Assembly: GCA_946186375.1 (NCBI GenBank) | Contig: CAMHMZ010000003.1 | Location: forward strand, 86,905 to 150,904 | DNA length: 64,000 nucleotides | From: an uncultured Clostridia bacterium | GTDB lineage: Bacteria; Bacillota; Clostridia; Oscillospirales; Oscillospiraceae | Direction of reading: 5' to 3' | In this document: piece after piece, positions 63,323 to 64,000 of the stretch | How the letters are laid out: each line of letters opens with the position of its first letter | Numbering within the stretch: the stretch's first letter is position 1 | Program-made: the position numbers and the translations under genes | Notes under the pieces: model-generated | Databases searched by the model: none | Seen by the model: the letters and a program-made list of their open reading frames with translations, nothing else | What the model was told of the DNA's origin: nothing

Positions 63323-63756
63323 GGTCTCTGTCCTCCTTCCAGATTATCCAGAACGCGACGCAGGAAAGACTCAAACAGCCGGATTTCTTCCTCGCTGAAG
63401 CCCTCATAAAAGACCTCGCCCATCTGCGCCGATACGGCCTCGTAATCCTCCCGTAAAGCATAAGCACGATCTGTCAGAAAAAGCAGGGTTTTCCGCTTGT
63501 CTTTCTCGTCACTCTCACGACGGAGAAGCCCCTGCTTTTCCATGCGCTCCAGCATGGAGGTCAGGGAAGTAATTGCCAGACCGCATTGGTCCGACAGGGC
63601 TTTGATGGAAATGCCGTCTCCCTGCCACAAGACATATAGGATGCGGCCCTGTGCGCCGTTGAAAGCGTCGATTTTCTTTTCATTGAGGATCTTCTCAAAA
63701 AACCGGTCACTCAGCTGCTTCACCTTTGTGACCAAAAAACCTCCATTTGTATTCAT
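63319..63756 (-). CDS. MarR-family transcriptional regulator
   Basis: IKALSDQCGLAITSLTSMLERMEKQGLLRRESDEKDKRKTLLFLTDRA wHTH and wing; overlaps next gene by 4 nt. Confidence 0.92.
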   Translation of the reverse strand: MNTNGGFLVTKVKQLSDRFFEKILNEKKIDAFNGAQGRILYVLWQGDGISIKALSDQCGLAITSLTSMLERMEKQGLLRRESDEKDKRKTLLFLTDRAYALREDYEAVSAQMGEVFYEGFSEEEIRLFESFLRRVLDNLEGGQRP

Positions 63757-63759
63757 ATC

Positions 63760-63815
63760 AAAAGCTCCTATATAGTAGTTGTTTGCATTCTACTATATAG
63801 GAGCTTTTCTGTCAA
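63760..63815 (-). promoter_or_regulatory. Promoter with overlapping 19-bp perfect palindromic operator
   Basis: AAAAGCTCCTATATAGTAG-n11-CTACTATATAGGAGCTTTT; reverse-strand TTGACA-N17-TAGAAT. Confidence 0.8.
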
Positions 63816-64000
63816 GCTTTTTAACGGATCCGACCTTTAGGCTTGTCGAACCATATGTCTGGGCGAGTTTTATTGTTTCCGAGACATGTAAAACACCCTA
63901 AGAAGTCCGAACACAAGGGGTTCAGATCTCTCAGGGCATTTCATTCTTTTGGGGATCCATTTAAGCGATCCGTCGTGCTTGTCGTGTTGAGGCGATATAG

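Overview
64-kb window of a high-GC, spore-forming Clostridia chromosome, Oscillospiraceae-like (inferred from spoIIR, a SpoIIQ-like peptidase, a SpoVB-like flippase and CotF-like coat proteins). Most of it is ordinary chromosome: two tRNAs, eno, a Zn/Mn-type ABC transporter with a Fur-family regulator, hup, pcp, nnrD, def, a MATE pump, and large LRR/Ig-like surface proteins. The most interesting content is: (1) a 159-bp imperfect-palindromic element present as two identical inverted copies 21 kb apart, each flanked by its own 4-bp direct repeat, one of them splitting another repeat so that the empty site can be rebuilt, plus a diverged relative sharing its central core and a 33-bp mini-derivative; (2) modular AT-rich/hairpin repeat clusters that abut gene stop codons and in one case encode a protein C-terminus; (3) an N-terminal FMN-binding domain fused to a pentaheme NrfA-type nitrite reductase, next to resB/resC; (4) a compact three-way-junction leader overlapping an intrinsic terminator in front of a MATE transporter, a candidate guanidine-IV (mepA) riboswitch; (5) a MarR plus two radical-SAM-protein operon ('radical SAM mobile pair' type) behind a palindrome overlapping its promoter, near tnpV and a cluster of hairpin repeats; (6) two adjacent but distinct MoxR-ATPase/VWA modules. 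Also noted: gene remnants and readthrough C-termini (VanZ/GNAT, Ig domain, TraX, flavodoxin). Family calls are from memory and motif reading. No database search was run.
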